Shown piece by piece: positions 49,621 through 59,254 of a stretch of 64,000 nt of DNA (position 1 is its first letter; each line of letters begins with the position of its first letter). A model generated the notes under the pieces. That model did no database searches, had not been told where the DNA came from, and saw nothing but the letters and a program-made list of their open reading frames with translations. This DNA comes from Mesorhizobium sp. STM 4661 (GTDB lineage Bacteria; Pseudomonadota; Alphaproteobacteria; Rhizobiales; Rhizobiaceae), in assembly GCF_000359125.1 (NCBI RefSeq), contig NZ_CAAF010000070.1:1-64000 (forward strand), written 5' to 3'. A program made the position numbers and the translations under genes.

Positions 49621-50706
49621 TCAGTCCGCCTTGATCGCTTGGCCGGTGGCGGCGTCGAAGACGCGCACCGAGGACGCGGCCGGAGCGACGATCGCGGTCT
49701 GTCCGATCGCCAGCCCGACATCGTTCTCGAACACCGCTTTGACCGCGCTCTCACTCTCGCCAAGATGGACGATGGTGCGCGCGCCGATCCGCTCGACGAA
49801 GCTCACCGGCATCGAAAGGCCGCGGTCGGAGAGAGTCACCTGCTCCGGCCGGAAGCCGTAAAGCACATCTCCGCGCGCGGCCCTCACCGCCGGGGCGAGA
49901 TCGTCCGGCAAGGGTGGCGTGACGCCCAGCGGCCCGAGATCGATCACCAGGCCACGGTCGCTTTCCGCGGGCCTGCCCTTCAGCAGGTTCATGCCCGGCG
50001 ACCCGATGAAGCGGGCGACGAAGACATTGGCCGGATTGTTGTAGACCTCGAGCGGCGTGCCGACCTGCTGCAACACGCCGTGGTCCATCACCGCGATGCG
50101 GTCGGCCATGGTCATGGCTTCGAGCTGGTCGTGGGTGACATAGACCATGGTCTGCTTGAACTGGCGCTGCAACTGCTTGAGCTCGGTGCGCATGACCGCC
50201 CGGAAGGCCGCGTCGACATTCGATAGCGGCTCGTCGAGCAGGAAGATCGCCGGCTCCATGATCGCCGAGCGGCCGATCGCCACGCGCTGCAAGATGTTGA
50301 CCGACAGCCGGTCGGCTTTGCGATCGAGCAGCGACGTCAGTTGCAGCATTTCGGCAATGGCGCCAACGCGGCGGTCGATCTCGGCTTTCGCGGCGCCACG
50401 CATCCTCGGGCCGTAGGCGAGGTTCTGGCGCACAGTCATATGGGTGAAGATCGCATAGTTCTGGAAGACGAAGCCGACGCCGCGCCGTCCCATCGGCACG
50501 CCGGCCATGTCGCGCTCGCCAAACAGGATCTTGCCGTTGGTCGGCTCCTCCATGCCGGCGATCATGTTCATCGTCGTCGACTTGCCGCAGCCCGACGGCC
50601 CGAGCAGCGCCATGAACTCGCCGTCGGCAATGGCGAGATCCATCGTCTTCAGCGCGGTAAAATCGCCGAATTTCTTGACCAGGTTCTGCAGATGGATGGC
50701 GCTCAT
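49621..50706 (-). CDS. CUT1-type ABC ATPase, partner B (degenerate signature motif)
   Basis: MalK/UgpC-like ATPase of 361 residues with canonical Walker A GPSGCGKST (36-44), Q-loop FQNYAIF, Walker B FLLDEPLSNVDA (E159 present) and H-loop YVTHDQLEA, then a TOBE-like domain. The ABC signature reads LSVNILQR (134-141) instead of LSGGQQQR; the nucleotide sequence confirms it. In a heterodimer with partner A one ATP site would be fully canonical and the other doubly degenerate. The start overlaps nothing; the downstream gene of partner A begins after 3 nt. Confidence 0.9.
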   Translation of the reverse strand: MSAIHLQNLVKKFGDFTALKTMDLAIADGEFMALLGPSGCGKSTTMNMIAGMEEPTNGKILFGERDMAGVPMGRRGVGFVFQNYAIFTHMTVRQNLAYGPRMRGAAKAEIDRRVGAIAEMLQLTSLLDRKADRLSVNILQRVAIGRSAIMEPAIFLLDEPLSNVDAAFRAVMRTELKQLQRQFKQTMVYVTHDQLEAMTMADRIAVMDHGVLQQVGTPLEVYNNPANVFVARFIGSPGMNLLKGRPAESDRGLVIDLGPLGVTPPLPDDLAPAVRAARGDVLYGFRPEQVTLSDRGLSMPVSFVERIGARTIVHLGESESAVKAVFENDVGLAIGQTAIVAPAASSVRVFDAATGQAIKAD

Positions 50707-50707
50707 C

Positions 50708-51664
50708 TCACGCCTCCTGCCTGGCCGCGGCCATGCGCTTCATCGCAAACACCGCGGCGATCGACAGCACGATCAATATGGCCAGCGCGATCGCCGCCAC
50801 ATAGCCCCAGATCAGGTCCTGCGTGGTGAGCTTGTAGATGTAGACGGAGATCGTTTCGGTGGCGACACCGGGGCCGCCGCCGGTCATGATGTAGAGCGTG
50901 TCGAAGATCTTGAAGTTCTCGATCACCCGGATCGCCAGGGCGATGATGATGATCGTCTTCATCTTCGGCAGCACGATGGTGATGAAGCGCTGCCAGGGAT
51001 TGGCCCCGAGCAGCGTCGCCGCCTTGATCTGGTCCTCCGGCACGCCGACCAGGCCGGCAAGCAGGATGAGGAACATCAAGGGCGTCCACTGCCAGATGTC
51101 GGCGACCATCACCGCGATCAGCGCCAGCGTCGGGTCGGAGAGCCAGGCGATGGTGACGGGAAAGCCTGATAGCGCCGACAGGATGTCGTTAACCGGGCCG
51201 CCCGACTGGAACAGCATGAAGAACATGTAGCCGGCCACCGCCGGAACCACCATCATCGGCATCAGCAGGATCGAGTAGAAGATCCGCTTGCCCGGAAACT
51301 CGTCGGCAAACAGCGTGGCGAGCGCGAGGCCCATCAGGAATTCCGCCGGCACGCAGACGATCATGACGATGGCCGTGCGCTTCAGCGCGCTCCAGAAGCG
51401 CGCGTCGACGGCAAGGTCGGTGTAGTTGGCGAAATTGTTCCACAGCGACCAGGCGTTCCACCAACCGAGGCCGGACAGCGGCGACCAGTCGGTGAGGCTG
51501 ATGTAGAGCTGCATCAAGAGCGGGAAGACGGCGATGAACAGCACCAGGATCTGCGCCGGCAATGTCAGCCGGAAGCCGAGCTTTGCCCCTTCGTCCCGCA
51601 GGGCCGGCTTTGCCTGGACGGTTTTCATCACGTCCTCCGAAATCGTGGCAGTCACCGCGCTCAT
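50708..51664 (-). CDS. CUT1-family sugar ABC transporter permease (MalF-like)
   Basis: Permease of 318 residues with about six membrane helices and the EAA loop [23 protein letters not shown] (shown by its middle [13 protein letters not shown]). [17 protein letters not shown] is typical of MalF/UgpA-type subunits. ATG 51664 overlaps the preceding stop (ATGA); ATG 51628, with GGAGG five bases upstream, is an equally good start and would shorten the protein by 12 residues. Confidence 0.9.
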   Translation of the reverse strand: MSAVTATISEDVMKTVQAKPALRDEGAKLGFRLTLPAQILVLFIAVFPLLMQLYISLTDWSPLSGLGWWNAWSLWNNFANYTDLAVDARFWSALKRTAIVMIVCVPAEFLMGLALATLFADEFPGKRIFYSILLMPMMVVPAVAGYMFFMLFQSGGPVNDILSALSGFPVTIAWLSDPTLALIAVMVADIWQWTPLMFLILLAGLVGVPEDQIKAATLLGANPWQRFITIVLPKMKTIIIIALAIRVIENFKIFDTLYIMTGGGPGVATETISVYIYKLTTQDLIWGYVAAIALAILIVLSIAAVFAMKRMAAARQEA

Positions 51665-52521
51665 TGCTTGAGCGCTCCGAAGGTCAGCCCGCGCACCAGA
51701 TGGCGCTGGATGGCGATGCCCATGATGACAGGCGGCACCGCGGCAATGAGGCCAAGGGCTGCCTTGGCGCCATAGAGCTGTCCGGTCATCGAGGACGACA
51801 GCGAGGCCATGTAGACCGGGATCGTCACCCATTCGCGCGTCGTCAGAAGCAGCGCGATCAGATAGTCCGACCAGTTGAGGATGAAGACGAAAAGTGCGGC
51901 ACTTGCCAGCGGCGCGCGCATCATCGGCAACGTGATGCGGGTGAAGACGCGCCACCGCGAACAGCCCTCGACGAGCGCCGCCTCCTCGATCTCGCGCGGC
52001 ATGTCGTCGAAAAAGGTCTTCATCAGCCAGAAGGCGAAGGGCAGCGTGACGATGCCGTAGATCAGCGACAGCCCCCACCAGCTGTCGGTGAAGTTGAGGA
52101 AGGCCCACATGATCATGACAGGGATCATCACCGCCATCGGCGGAAACAGACGAAGCTGGATCAGCGCCAGCGGCAGGTTCTGGCCCGAGCCGAAGCGCGA
52201 CAGCCCATAAGCCGCGGCGGTGCCGGCCGACATCGCGATCGCCGTGCCGAACACCGCCGACAGCAGCGACGAGACGATCGGTTTCATTGCCGTGCGGTCG
52301 AGCGCGACGATGAGGTTGTTGGTCGATTCACCGAAGACGAAGCGGAAATTGCTGAGCGTCGGGTTCTTCGGCCACCAGGTCAGGTCGGCGCCGGTCGCCG
52401 ACCATTCGGCGATCGGCTTGAACGCCATCGACACCATCCACAGGATCGGCACCAATGTTACCGCCATGGCCGCGAAGATCGCGGCATAGCGGAATATCTC
52501 GAAGGGAATTGAACGCTTCAT
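51661..52521 (-). CDS. CUT1-family sugar ABC transporter permease (MalG-like)
   Basis: Permease of 286 residues with six membrane helices. The EAA loop reads [20 protein letters not shown]; the N-terminal [13 protein letters not shown] and the [10 protein letters not shown] segment are typical of MalG/UgpE subunits. It pairs with the product of 50708-51664. The binding-protein gene lies upstream across an 80-nt gap containing a stable hairpin. Confidence 0.91.
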   Translation of the reverse strand: MKRSIPFEIFRYAAIFAAMAVTLVPILWMVSMAFKPIAEWSATGADLTWWPKNPTLSNFRFVFGESTNNLIVALDRTAMKPIVSSLLSAVFGTAIAMSAGTAAAYGLSRFGSGQNLPLALIQLRLFPPMAVMIPVMIMWAFLNFTDSWWGLSLIYGIVTLPFAFWLMKTFFDDMPREIEEAALVEGCSRWRVFTRITLPMMRAPLASAALFVFILNWSDYLIALLLTTREWVTIPVYMASLSSSMTGQLYGAKAALGLIAAVPPVIMGIAIQRHLVRGLTFGALKQ

Positions 52522-52550
52522 CTTGCAGCTTTGCTGGTACCATCGTTTGC

Positions 52551-52580
52551 GGAGGGGAAGAGCAATCACTCCTCCCCTCC
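52551..52580 (-). other. Intercistronic hairpin after the CUT1 binding-protein gene
   Basis: GGAGGGGAAGAG (52551-52562) and CTCCTCCCCTCC (52569-52580) pair at 11 of 12 positions around a 6-nt loop, in the gap between binding-protein stop and MalG-like start. Like the hairpins at 12231 and 45397 it sits just past a receptor gene. Confidence 0.6.
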
Positions 52581-52601
52581 ATTGCGATCCCGGGAGGAGG
52601 A

Positions 52602-54215
52602 TCAGCTGATCGGATCGAGAACGGTGGGCCATGCCTCCTTGTTGGTCTTGATGGCTTCGAGAAGCTTCTCCTCGCCGGTGCGCCGCGCGATCTTCTTCCA
52701 TTCGGCCTCGGTGTCGGCCATCGCCTGCTCGGCCGTCTTGGCCTTGGTAAGTGCCGCGACGAGGTTCTCGTCCAGCGCATTGTGGAAGGCGGTGGCGCCG
52801 GGATAGTTGATGGTCGGCACGGTGCGGGCGACCGTCTCGCGCACCATATCCATGTGGTAGGCGTGATAGGTCTGGCGGACCAGCGGATCGGAGAAATCCG
52901 ACAGCCGGAACGGATCGAAATAGCCGCCCGGATTGGCCGTCATCCAGGCATAGATGCGGCTCGATCCCAGCCACTGCAGGAAGAGATAGCAGGCCTCCGG
53001 ATGCTTGGCCTGCGAGGACACCGAAGCCGACAAATTGAGCCACAACACCGAACGGCTGATCAGCTTGCCGTCGATTTCGCGGCCGGGCGGCAGCATCGAG
53101 CCGATCTTGCCGGTGACAGCTGAATCCTTGTTGCCGGCATTGTCGAGGAACTTCGGCAGGTTGGAGAAGGCGCAGGTCATGGCAGCACCGCCCTTGGCGA
53201 AATTACCGTACTGTTCCGGCCAGCCCCACGAGATCGCATCCGGCGAATGATGCGAAAGCGAATCGACATATTCCGTCGTGGCCGCGATGCCCTGTTCCGA
53301 ATTGATCAGCGGCTTGCCGGTGTCGTCGAACAGGAACTGGTTGGGCGAGGCCATCGAGACGTAGCGCTGGTACCAGTTGGTGTAGCCCCAGCCCTGGTTG
53401 CGCAGATCGGTCGAGCCGAACAGGCCCTTGTCCGGACGCTGGAAGAAGGCTGCGATGTCGCCATGCTGTTTCCAGGTCTTCGGCGGCACAAGGTCGTAGC
53501 TGTATTTGTCCTTGAAGGCCTTCTTCTCGGCCTCGTCGCCGAACAGGTCCGTGCGGTAGACCCAGGTCTGGAAATCGCCGTCCAGCGACACGCCATAGGT
53601 CGAGCCGCGATACTGGTTGAGCAGCGAAACACCCTTGGCGCCGTTGACATAGCCGCGCTCGGGATCGTCCCATTCCGGCTTGTGCTGGGCGACGAAGTCA
53701 TCGAGCTTGAGGATGCCGCCGGTTTCGGCGAGGTCGCCAAGGCGGTTCCACTCGACAGCATAGATGTCATAGGCCCCACCCTTGGTGGAGATGTCCTGCA
53801 TCGTCTTGGTGAATTCCTGGCCGTTCGGCACGCCGACGATTTCAAGCGGAATGCCGGTTTCCTTTTCCCACAGATCCTTGATCGATGGCGCGCCGGCCGG
53901 GAACGGCTGCGTCAACTGGCCGATCGAACCGTCGGACAGGCCAAGCACGATCTTGGCCGGCGCCTTGCCGGCGCCCTTCATCGCCTTGACCGCCTCGATG
54001 GCGCGGCCTTCCGGCGTATCCGGGCCATACTGATAGCGCTCCGAGCCGTCGAAGCCCGTCGGGCCGCCGATCATGCCGGGCGCCAGCGCATCGGCCGCAT
54101 AGGCGCGGCCTGGACGGATGAATTGCGGGGCAATACCTGCCGCGGCCATGAACACGGCCGCCTTTCCACCGGACGCCAGCAAACGGCGCCGCGACATGCG
54201 GATCAAATTTGACAT
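52602..54215 (-). CDS. CUT1-family sugar-binding protein with Tat-type signal
   Basis: Large periplasmic receptor of 537 residues (typical CUT1 receptors are 400-450). The N-terminus [19 protein letters not shown] is a twin-arginine signal, suggesting export in a folded state. The mature region shows [57 protein letters not shown] and the C-terminal [17 protein letters not shown]. The size and gene set resemble GlpV of the rhizobial glycerol importer GlpSTPQV, but neighbours argue for a sugar or polyol. ATG 54215 has AGGGAGGA upstream. Confidence 0.88.
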   Translation of the reverse strand: MSNLIRMSRRRLLASGGKAAVFMAAAGIAPQFIRPGRAYAADALAPGMIGGPTGFDGSERYQYGPDTPEGRAIEAVKAMKGAGKAPAKIVLGLSDGSIGQLTQPFPAGAPSIKDLWEKETGIPLEIVGVPNGQEFTKTMQDISTKGGAYDIYAVEWNRLGDLAETGGILKLDDFVAQHKPEWDDPERGYVNGAKGVSLLNQYRGSTYGVSLDGDFQTWVYRTDLFGDEAEKKAFKDKYSYDLVPPKTWKQHGDIAAFFQRPDKGLFGSTDLRNQGWGYTNWYQRYVSMASPNQFLFDDTGKPLINSEQGIAATTEYVDSLSHHSPDAISWGWPEQYGNFAKGGAAMTCAFSNLPKFLDNAGNKDSAVTGKIGSMLPPGREIDGKLISRSVLWLNLSASVSSQAKHPEACYLFLQWLGSSRIYAWMTANPGGYFDPFRLSDFSDPLVRQTYHAYHMDMVRETVARTVPTINYPGATAFHNALDENLVAALTKAKTAEQAMADTEAEWKKIARRTGEEKLLEAIKTNKEAWPTVLDPIS

Positions 54216-54569
54216 TGGAAGTCCTCCCTTAGGGCCCTGTTCCTCCACGGCCCTATGATGGATATTGACGGCAGGATACGAAGCCTGTCAACATCATAAA
54301 TAATCAAAACACGTCACAACATCGCAAATGAGGGAGAGAATGCAGTCTATCGAGGTTGTCGCATCGCACCTATTGCTTGGATTTGAGGGAATTCAACACG
54401 GATCGAGCTCTTTTCCACGCTGGCTGGCGATTTGGTTTAGCCCGGTGGCTTGCGCATCGGCCAAGGCCGGTTACATCATTTCCCATCAGAATCGCTGCCG
54501 GTGATGAGCCGTTCTCCGGGTTCGATCGAAATTTGCGCGATTTTGATGCTGGCAATGAGGTAGTCGACT
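54216..54569. promoter_or_regulatory. Divergent promoter region between CUT1 operon and LacI regulator
   Basis: No gene is seen in these 354 nt. A candidate minus-strand promoter is TTGACA (54291-54286) with CAATAT (54267-54262) at 18-bp spacing. TTGACGGC (54265-54272) and GCCTGTCAA (54283-54291) form an inverted repeat overlapping it, which could be the LacI-family operator. The GC content drops sharply around 54285-54320, as expected for a promoter. Confidence 0.4.
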
Positions 54570-55601
54570 GTGCGGTCCACCCTGACAGACATAGCCCGCG
54601 AAGCTGGCGTCTCCGCCGCCACGGTCGACCGTGTGCTGAACAACCGCCCCGGCGTTCGGGCGCGCACGCGTGAAATCGTGCTCGAGATGGCGCAGCGGCT
54701 TGGCTACATCGCCGAGAATTCGAACGGCCCTACCCCGCGCAACGCGCTCCCCGGCGATGTCATACGGCTCGACTTCGCCTTGCCCGCCGGCACCAACTCC
54801 TTCATCAAGATGCTGCACCGTCACATCGAGGCGCAGGCGCAGTCGCGACCCGATCTCGATGTGCGCGTCGCCACGATCGAAGGCTTCAATCCGGACCGGC
54901 TAGCCCGGCTGCTGCAGGATCTGCACGGCCAGACGCAAGGCGTCGGCGTTATCGCGCTCGACCATCCGACGGTCCGCGAGGCGATTCGCTCGCTGTCGGC
55001 CAGCGGCGTCAAGGTCGTCACCATCGCCTCCGACATCCTGCATGTGCCGAGGGTCGCCTATATCGGCATCGACAACCGCGCCGCCGGCCGGCTGGCCGGC
55101 TATCTGCTCAATCGCTTCATGGGCGCTGGCCGGCCGGGCAAGGTCGCGCTGTTCGCCGGCTCGCTCTCCTATCGTGGCCACGAGGAGCGCGAGATGGGGT
55201 TCCGCCACATACTGACGGAGGAATCGCCCAATCTCGAGATCGTCGAGATGCGCGAAATGCTCGACGATCGGGAAAAGGCCTATTCGGAAGCATCGGCCCT
55301 GCTGGACCGGCATCCCGACCTCGCCGCGATCTACAATGTCGGCGCCGGCAACACCGGCATTGCCAGGGCGCTCAAGGAGCGCGGCCGTGCGCTTTCAACG
55401 GTCTTCCTCGGCCACGAGGTGACGGAAGGCACCAAGGACCTTCTGCTCGACGGCACGCTCGACGCCGTCATCGACCAGAACCCGCGCGTCGAGGCACGCG
55501 AGGCGCTCAATATCCTGAGCCATGCGGTCAGGGGCTTGTCCTACGAACTGCACCAGCCGCGGCTGCAGGTGATCTTCAGGGAAAGCATCCCGGAGATCTG
55601 A
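54570..55601 (+). CDS. LacI-family transcription regulator
   Basis: Regulator of 343 residues. The N-terminal helix-turn-helix reads LTDIAREAGVSAATVDRVL (about 5-23) with the hinge-like segment after GYIAEN; the effector domain is periplasmic-binding-like (NSFIKMLHRHIEAQAQ, GIDNRAAGRLAGYLLNRF, AIYNVGAGNTGIARAL). TVDRVLN instead of TVSRVLN marks a subgroup frequent in rhizobial sugar loci. The start is GTG 54570 with GAGG upstream. It is divergent from the CUT1 operon and most likely controls it. Confidence 0.9.
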   Translation: MRSTLTDIAREAGVSAATVDRVLNNRPGVRARTREIVLEMAQRLGYIAENSNGPTPRNALPGDVIRLDFALPAGTNSFIKMLHRHIEAQAQSRPDLDVRVATIEGFNPDRLARLLQDLHGQTQGVGVIALDHPTVREAIRSLSASGVKVVTIASDILHVPRVAYIGIDNRAAGRLAGYLLNRFMGAGRPGKVALFAGSLSYRGHEEREMGFRHILTEESPNLEIVEMREMLDDREKAYSEASALLDRHPDLAAIYNVGAGNTGIARALKERGRALSTVFLGHEVTEGTKDLLLDGTLDAVIDQNPRVEAREALNILSHAVRGLSYELHQPRLQVIFRESIPEI

Positions 55602-55641
55602 ACGAGTCCTCTCAATCGGGCGGCCTATTCGCGGTGGCCGG

Positions 55642-56079
55642 CTAGGTTCGGCTCACTATCGCTTGCGCGTCCTCGTTAGTGCCGATGGCGATCCGGTCGC
55701 CGGAGACAATGCCTGATGTGTCGCAGACGACCAGCGGCATGCGGATGTCGTAGAGGAATTCGGCGACGATGGCGCCGACGGCGAGGATCGGGTCCGGCCG
55801 CTCCAGGATGATACCGGCCGGCGCCGTGCCCTTGCGGATCGCCTCGGCAAGAACCGACGAGGAGGACGACGAGCCACGCCCACTCGCCATGACCAGGATC
55901 CGTCCGGCGACATTGCTGCCTAGAGCCGGATGCGAATGGTCGATGATGTCGCCGGTCTCGGCATCGACGCCGCCCCAGAAACTGAGCGCTTGCGACAGCA
56001 CCAGCGCAGAGCCTTGCGCCTCGCCGACAAGCTGGAAAATGCCAGTTCTGTCCAGGGCTCGCCTGTCCTGCCCGCTCAT
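55642..56079 (-). CDS. Aconitase X swivel-domain (small) subunit
   Basis: Small AcnX subunit (DUF126) of 145 residues: [20 protein letters not shown] (about 31-50) and the hallmark [15 protein letters not shown] (about 67-81), followed by [13 protein letters not shown]. It forms the mobile domain over the active site of the large subunit. Two-subunit AcnX enzymes are known as cis-3-hydroxy-L-proline dehydratases in related bacteria; whether this one is cannot be read directly. Its ATG overlaps the large-subunit stop (ATGA). Confidence 0.9.
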   Translation of the reverse strand: MSGQDRRALDRTGIFQLVGEAQGSALVLSQALSFWGGVDAETGDIIDHSHPALGSNVAGRILVMASGRGSSSSSSVLAEAIRKGTAPAGIILERPDPILAVGAIVAEFLYDIRMPLVVCDTSGIVSGDRIAIGTNEDAQAIVSRT

Positions 56080-57347
56080 TGCGTGCCTCGCACGACATGG
56101 CCGGCCGCGGCAGAGCGGATGCAGTCCGCCATGTCGCCGAAGGCCACCGAGACGCCGATATTGCCGGGCGCATAATGCGCCCATTTGCCGGAATTGGTCA
56201 TCACCACGCCGTCGAGCCGCTCGATGATCGCGGTGACGTAGGTGCAGGTGTCGGCGACTGGAATAAGTCCGAACGCCTCGATGCCGGCCAGCGCCCCCTC
56301 ATCCTGCAAACGCGTCAGCGTCGCGCGCCCGGTGTTGACATAGATCGGAATGCCCCTGCCCGGCGCGACCTTTCGCAACAATGGCAACAGCCGCATCCAT
56401 TCGTCATGCGAGAAATGCGGCGTGCCCAGCGACACGGCCGCCAGAGGCGCGCCGTCGGCTACGCTCGATAGCCTGGCCAGCGCATCGTCGAGGTCGGCAC
56501 GCGTGATGCGGATTGTCTCCTCTGGCGCCATGCCATGAAACGCTTCTTCGAGAGTGTTTGCTTCCGGCGTGATATCGACCGCATGGAACAGCGCCACAGC
56601 GCCGGTCGTCGCCGCGGCGGCGCCAAGCGCCTTTAGCTGGTCCTCGTCGCGCGGTCTTGGCAAGCCCGAGATCACCGGGATGCGATCGCCACTCGCTTGC
56701 CCGATGATCAGCCCGACGGCGACGAACAGACTGTCGCTCGGTTCTAGGTCAGAATCGATCAACTCGAACAGGACCTGGCCACGCCGGTTTTCCCTTAAAT
56801 GCAGGCCCCATGCCGGCGCGCGTCCGGTCATCGCGCAGCACAAATCGATGAAATCGCCATAACGGTTGGTCCGCGCCCCGATCACCGAATTGGCAAAGAC
56901 GATGGCGTTGGACTCACCCCAGGCGATCTGCTCGCCAAAGCTGGGCCGGAACCGCGTCTGGTATGGCGCGCAGGTGAAGGTCGCCTGGCAGCTTAGTTCC
57001 AGATGCGCCTTCATCAGGCGCCGCGCCGGCGCCTCTTGCGACGGCGGCATCTTCACCAATCCGGGATGGATGAGATCGAAGGAGCCGACATTCAGCGTCG
57101 TCGGCACCTGGACGTGGCCGCCGCCCTCGACCAGCCTTTCGACGAAATCAAGGCTGGCCTGGCCGTGATAAAGACAGCCATCGATATGAGCACCGGCAAT
57201 GTCGAGCAGCTTCGGCGCGCCGACCGCCTTCGAAAAGGCGGCCAGTATCTTCATCGCGGCAGCCGCGGCCGGCCCCTGCTCGCCCTGCAGCATCGACTGG
57301 TCTCGCGCACTCAGTTCAAGTGTCATCGGCTGTTTCGCTTTCCGCAC
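56076..57347 (-). CDS. Aconitase X catalytic (large) subunit
   Basis: AcnX large subunit (DUF521) of 423 residues. Family landmarks are [12 protein letters not shown] (about 50-61), [40 protein letters not shown] (seen as [13 protein letters not shown]), and [16 protein letters not shown] near the C-terminus; cysteines in these blocks probably hold the iron-sulfur cluster. Biochemically studied bacterial members dehydrate cis-3-hydroxy-L-proline. The start is taken as GTG 57347 with GGGGAGAG upstream; ATG 57326 is an alternative. It follows the PotA-like gene by 51 nt and is probably in the same operon. Confidence 0.88.
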   Translation of the reverse strand: MRKAKQPMTLELSARDQSMLQGEQGPAAAAAMKILAAFSKAVGAPKLLDIAGAHIDGCLYHGQASLDFVERLVEGGGHVQVPTTLNVGSFDLIHPGLVKMPPSQEAPARRLMKAHLELSCQATFTCAPYQTRFRPSFGEQIAWGESNAIVFANSVIGARTNRYGDFIDLCCAMTGRAPAWGLHLRENRRGQVLFELIDSDLEPSDSLFVAVGLIIGQASGDRIPVISGLPRPRDEDQLKALGAAAATTGAVALFHAVDITPEANTLEEAFHGMAPEETIRITRADLDDALARLSSVADGAPLAAVSLGTPHFSHDEWMRLLPLLRKVAPGRGIPIYVNTGRATLTRLQDEGALAGIEAFGLIPVADTCTYVTAIIERLDGVVMTNSGKWAHYAPGNIGVSVAFGDMADCIRSAAAGHVVRGTQ

Positions 57348-57398
57348 GACAAAGCTCTCCCCGATTGCGGACCGGCTGGCAAGTCCGGCAGCCTGACC

Positions 57399-58466
57399 TC
57401 AGCTCGCAGCGATCAGCACCGTGCTCTCTGGCGACCAGCTGAGCATCACATCCTGCCCTTCCGCCAGCCGCTCGATGCCGGTGTTCTGCACGATGACCTT
57501 GAGCGTCTGGCCGTCGCGTTCGACGAAATAGGTGCTGTTGTTGCCGGCGAAGATGCGCTTGGAGACCTGGCCACGCAGCACATTGCCATTGGCCTGGACC
57601 GTACTTCCGGCATCGGTGGCGATGCGGATGCGTTCGGGTCGCACGGCGCAGCTCGCCTTGGTCCCTGCGGCGAGCGACACGCCAGCCCCGGCGGCGATCG
57701 TCGTGCCGTCGGCCAGTCGGATGCCGTTGCCTGTGCTGTCGCCGCGCAAGATATTGGCATCGCCGAGGAAGGTCGCGGCGAACTCGCTCTTCGGGCTGTC
57801 GTAGATCTCCTCCGGCGGCCCCTCCTGCACCAGCCGGCCGTCGCGCAATATGCCGATGCGGTCGCTCATCGTCAGCGCCTCTTCCTGGTCGTGGGTGACG
57901 AAGATGGTGGTAATGCCGATCTCGCGCTGGATGCGTTTCAACTCGATCTGCATGTCGACGCGCAGCGCCTTGTCGAGCGCACCCAATGGCTCGTCGAGCA
58001 AAAGCACGCGCGGCTTGGTGACGATGGCGCGCGCCAGCGCGACGCGTTGGCGCTGGCCGCCGGACAATTGGTGCGGCCGACGACCGCCGAGCTTGCCGAG
58101 TTGCACGAGGTCAAGAGCGCGCTGCACCTCGGCGGCAATCACCGCCTTGGCTTCGCCGCGCACCGACAGCCCGAAGGCGACATTGTCGGCGACGCTCATG
58201 TTGGGGAACAGCGCATAGTTCTGGAACACCATGCCGATGCGCCGCTTCTCCACCGGCACCCGCTCGACGCTTTCGCCGCCGATCGCGATGCGGCCGGAGT
58301 CGGGAAAATCGAAGCCGGCGATCTGCCTGAGCAACGTGGTCTTGCCGCTGCCCGACGGCCCGAGCAGCGCGTAGAAACCGCCATCGGCGAAATCGATCGA
58401 GACATCGTCCAGCGCCTTGTGCGCTCCAAAACTGCGCGACACGTTCGATACTTGCACGCCGGCCAT
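57399..58466 (-). CDS. PotA-type ABC transporter ATPase
   Basis: ATPase of 355 residues, spermidine/putrescine (PotA)/FbpC class: Walker A GPSGSGKTT (about 36-44), Q-loop FQNYALF, signature LSGGQRQR, Walker B LLLDEPLGALD and H-loop FVTHDQEEA; TOBE-like domain from about residue 280. All catalytic residues are intact. ATG 58466 overlaps the upstream permease TAA by one base. It completes a PotDBCA-like importer. Confidence 0.93.
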   Translation of the reverse strand: MAGVQVSNVSRSFGAHKALDDVSIDFADGGFYALLGPSGSGKTTLLRQIAGFDFPDSGRIAIGGESVERVPVEKRRIGMVFQNYALFPNMSVADNVAFGLSVRGEAKAVIAAEVQRALDLVQLGKLGGRRPHQLSGGQRQRVALARAIVTKPRVLLLDEPLGALDKALRVDMQIELKRIQREIGITTIFVTHDQEEALTMSDRIGILRDGRLVQEGPPEEIYDSPKSEFAATFLGDANILRGDSTGNGIRLADGTTIAAGAGVSLAAGTKASCAVRPERIRIATDAGSTVQANGNVLRGQVSKRIFAGNNSTYFVERDGQTLKVIVQNTGIERLAEGQDVMLSWSPESTVLIAAS

Positions 58467-59254
58467 TATTTCTCTCCGCCGAATTTGAAGAAGCGTGCCG
58501 TGAGCAGCATCAGCGCCATCGACACGACGATGATGATGGTCGAGACCGCGTTGATCTCCGGCGTAAAACCCTTGCGGATCGCCGCGTAGATTTCGACGGG
58601 CAGCGTCGTCTGGCCAGGCGTCGACAGGAAGTAGGAAACCACGAACTGGTCGAACGACACGGCGAAGGCGAAAAGCCCGCCGGCGATGACGCCCGGCATG
58701 ATCCAAGGCAAGGTCACGCGCCGCGTCACCTGCCACTGGTTGGCGCCGAGCGAGCGCGCCGCTTCTTCCAGTTCCGGTGCGAAGGTCTGCAGCCGGGCCG
58801 AGACGACGACGATGACATAGGGCAGCGCCAAGGCGACATGGCCGAGCAGGATGGCAAACAGGCCACGCCCGATGCCGACGCCGAAGAAGAAGATCAGCAT
58901 CGCCGTGCCGGTGATCAACCACGGAATGGCGATCGGCGGAAACAACAGCGCCTGCAGGAATTTCTTGCCTGGGAAGTCGTAGCGGTAGAGCGCCAGCGAT
59001 GCCGCCGAACCAAGCACAACGCTAATGACGGTGGTGATGATCGCGATTTCGAGGCTGTTCCATGTCGCCGAGATCAGTTGGTCGTTCTGCCACAGCGAGG
59101 CATACCACTCGGTCGTCCACTCGAAGGGCAACTGGTAGAAGGGCGAGGCGTTGAACGACATCAGCGCCATGATGATGATGGGCAGATAGAGGAAGGCGAG
59201 CAGCAGCCCGATGTAGAGCCGGCCGATCCATTCGAGAATGCGCGTCGTCGCCAT
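58466..59254 (-). CDS. PotC-type ABC transporter permease
   Basis: Permease of 262 residues, six helices. It has the PotC-type opening YIGLLLAFLYLPIIIMALMSF with SPFYQLPFEWTTEWY, and the EAA loop ELEEAARSLGANQWQVTRRV. The start overlaps the PotB-like stop (TGATG) and its stop overlaps the PotA-like start, so four importer genes are translated as a tight unit. Confidence 0.91.
   Translation of the reverse strand: MATTRILEWIGRLYIGLLLAFLYLPIIIMALMSFNASPFYQLPFEWTTEWYASLWQNDQLISATWNSLEIAIITTVISVVLGSAASLALYRYDFPGKKFLQALLFPPIAIPWLITGTAMLIFFFGVGIGRGLFAILLGHVALALPYVIVVVSARLQTFAPELEEAARSLGANQWQVTRRVTLPWIMPGVIAGGLFAFAVSFDQFVVSYFLSTPGQTTLPVEIYAAIRKGFTPEINAVSTIIIVVSMALMLLTARFFKFGGEK

Noticed and set aside
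48499-50226. Plus-strand 575-residue frame opposite the two CUT1 ATPase genes
   Set aside because: Antisense shadow; composition rich in His, Arg and Asp as expected for the complement of a GC-rich coding region.
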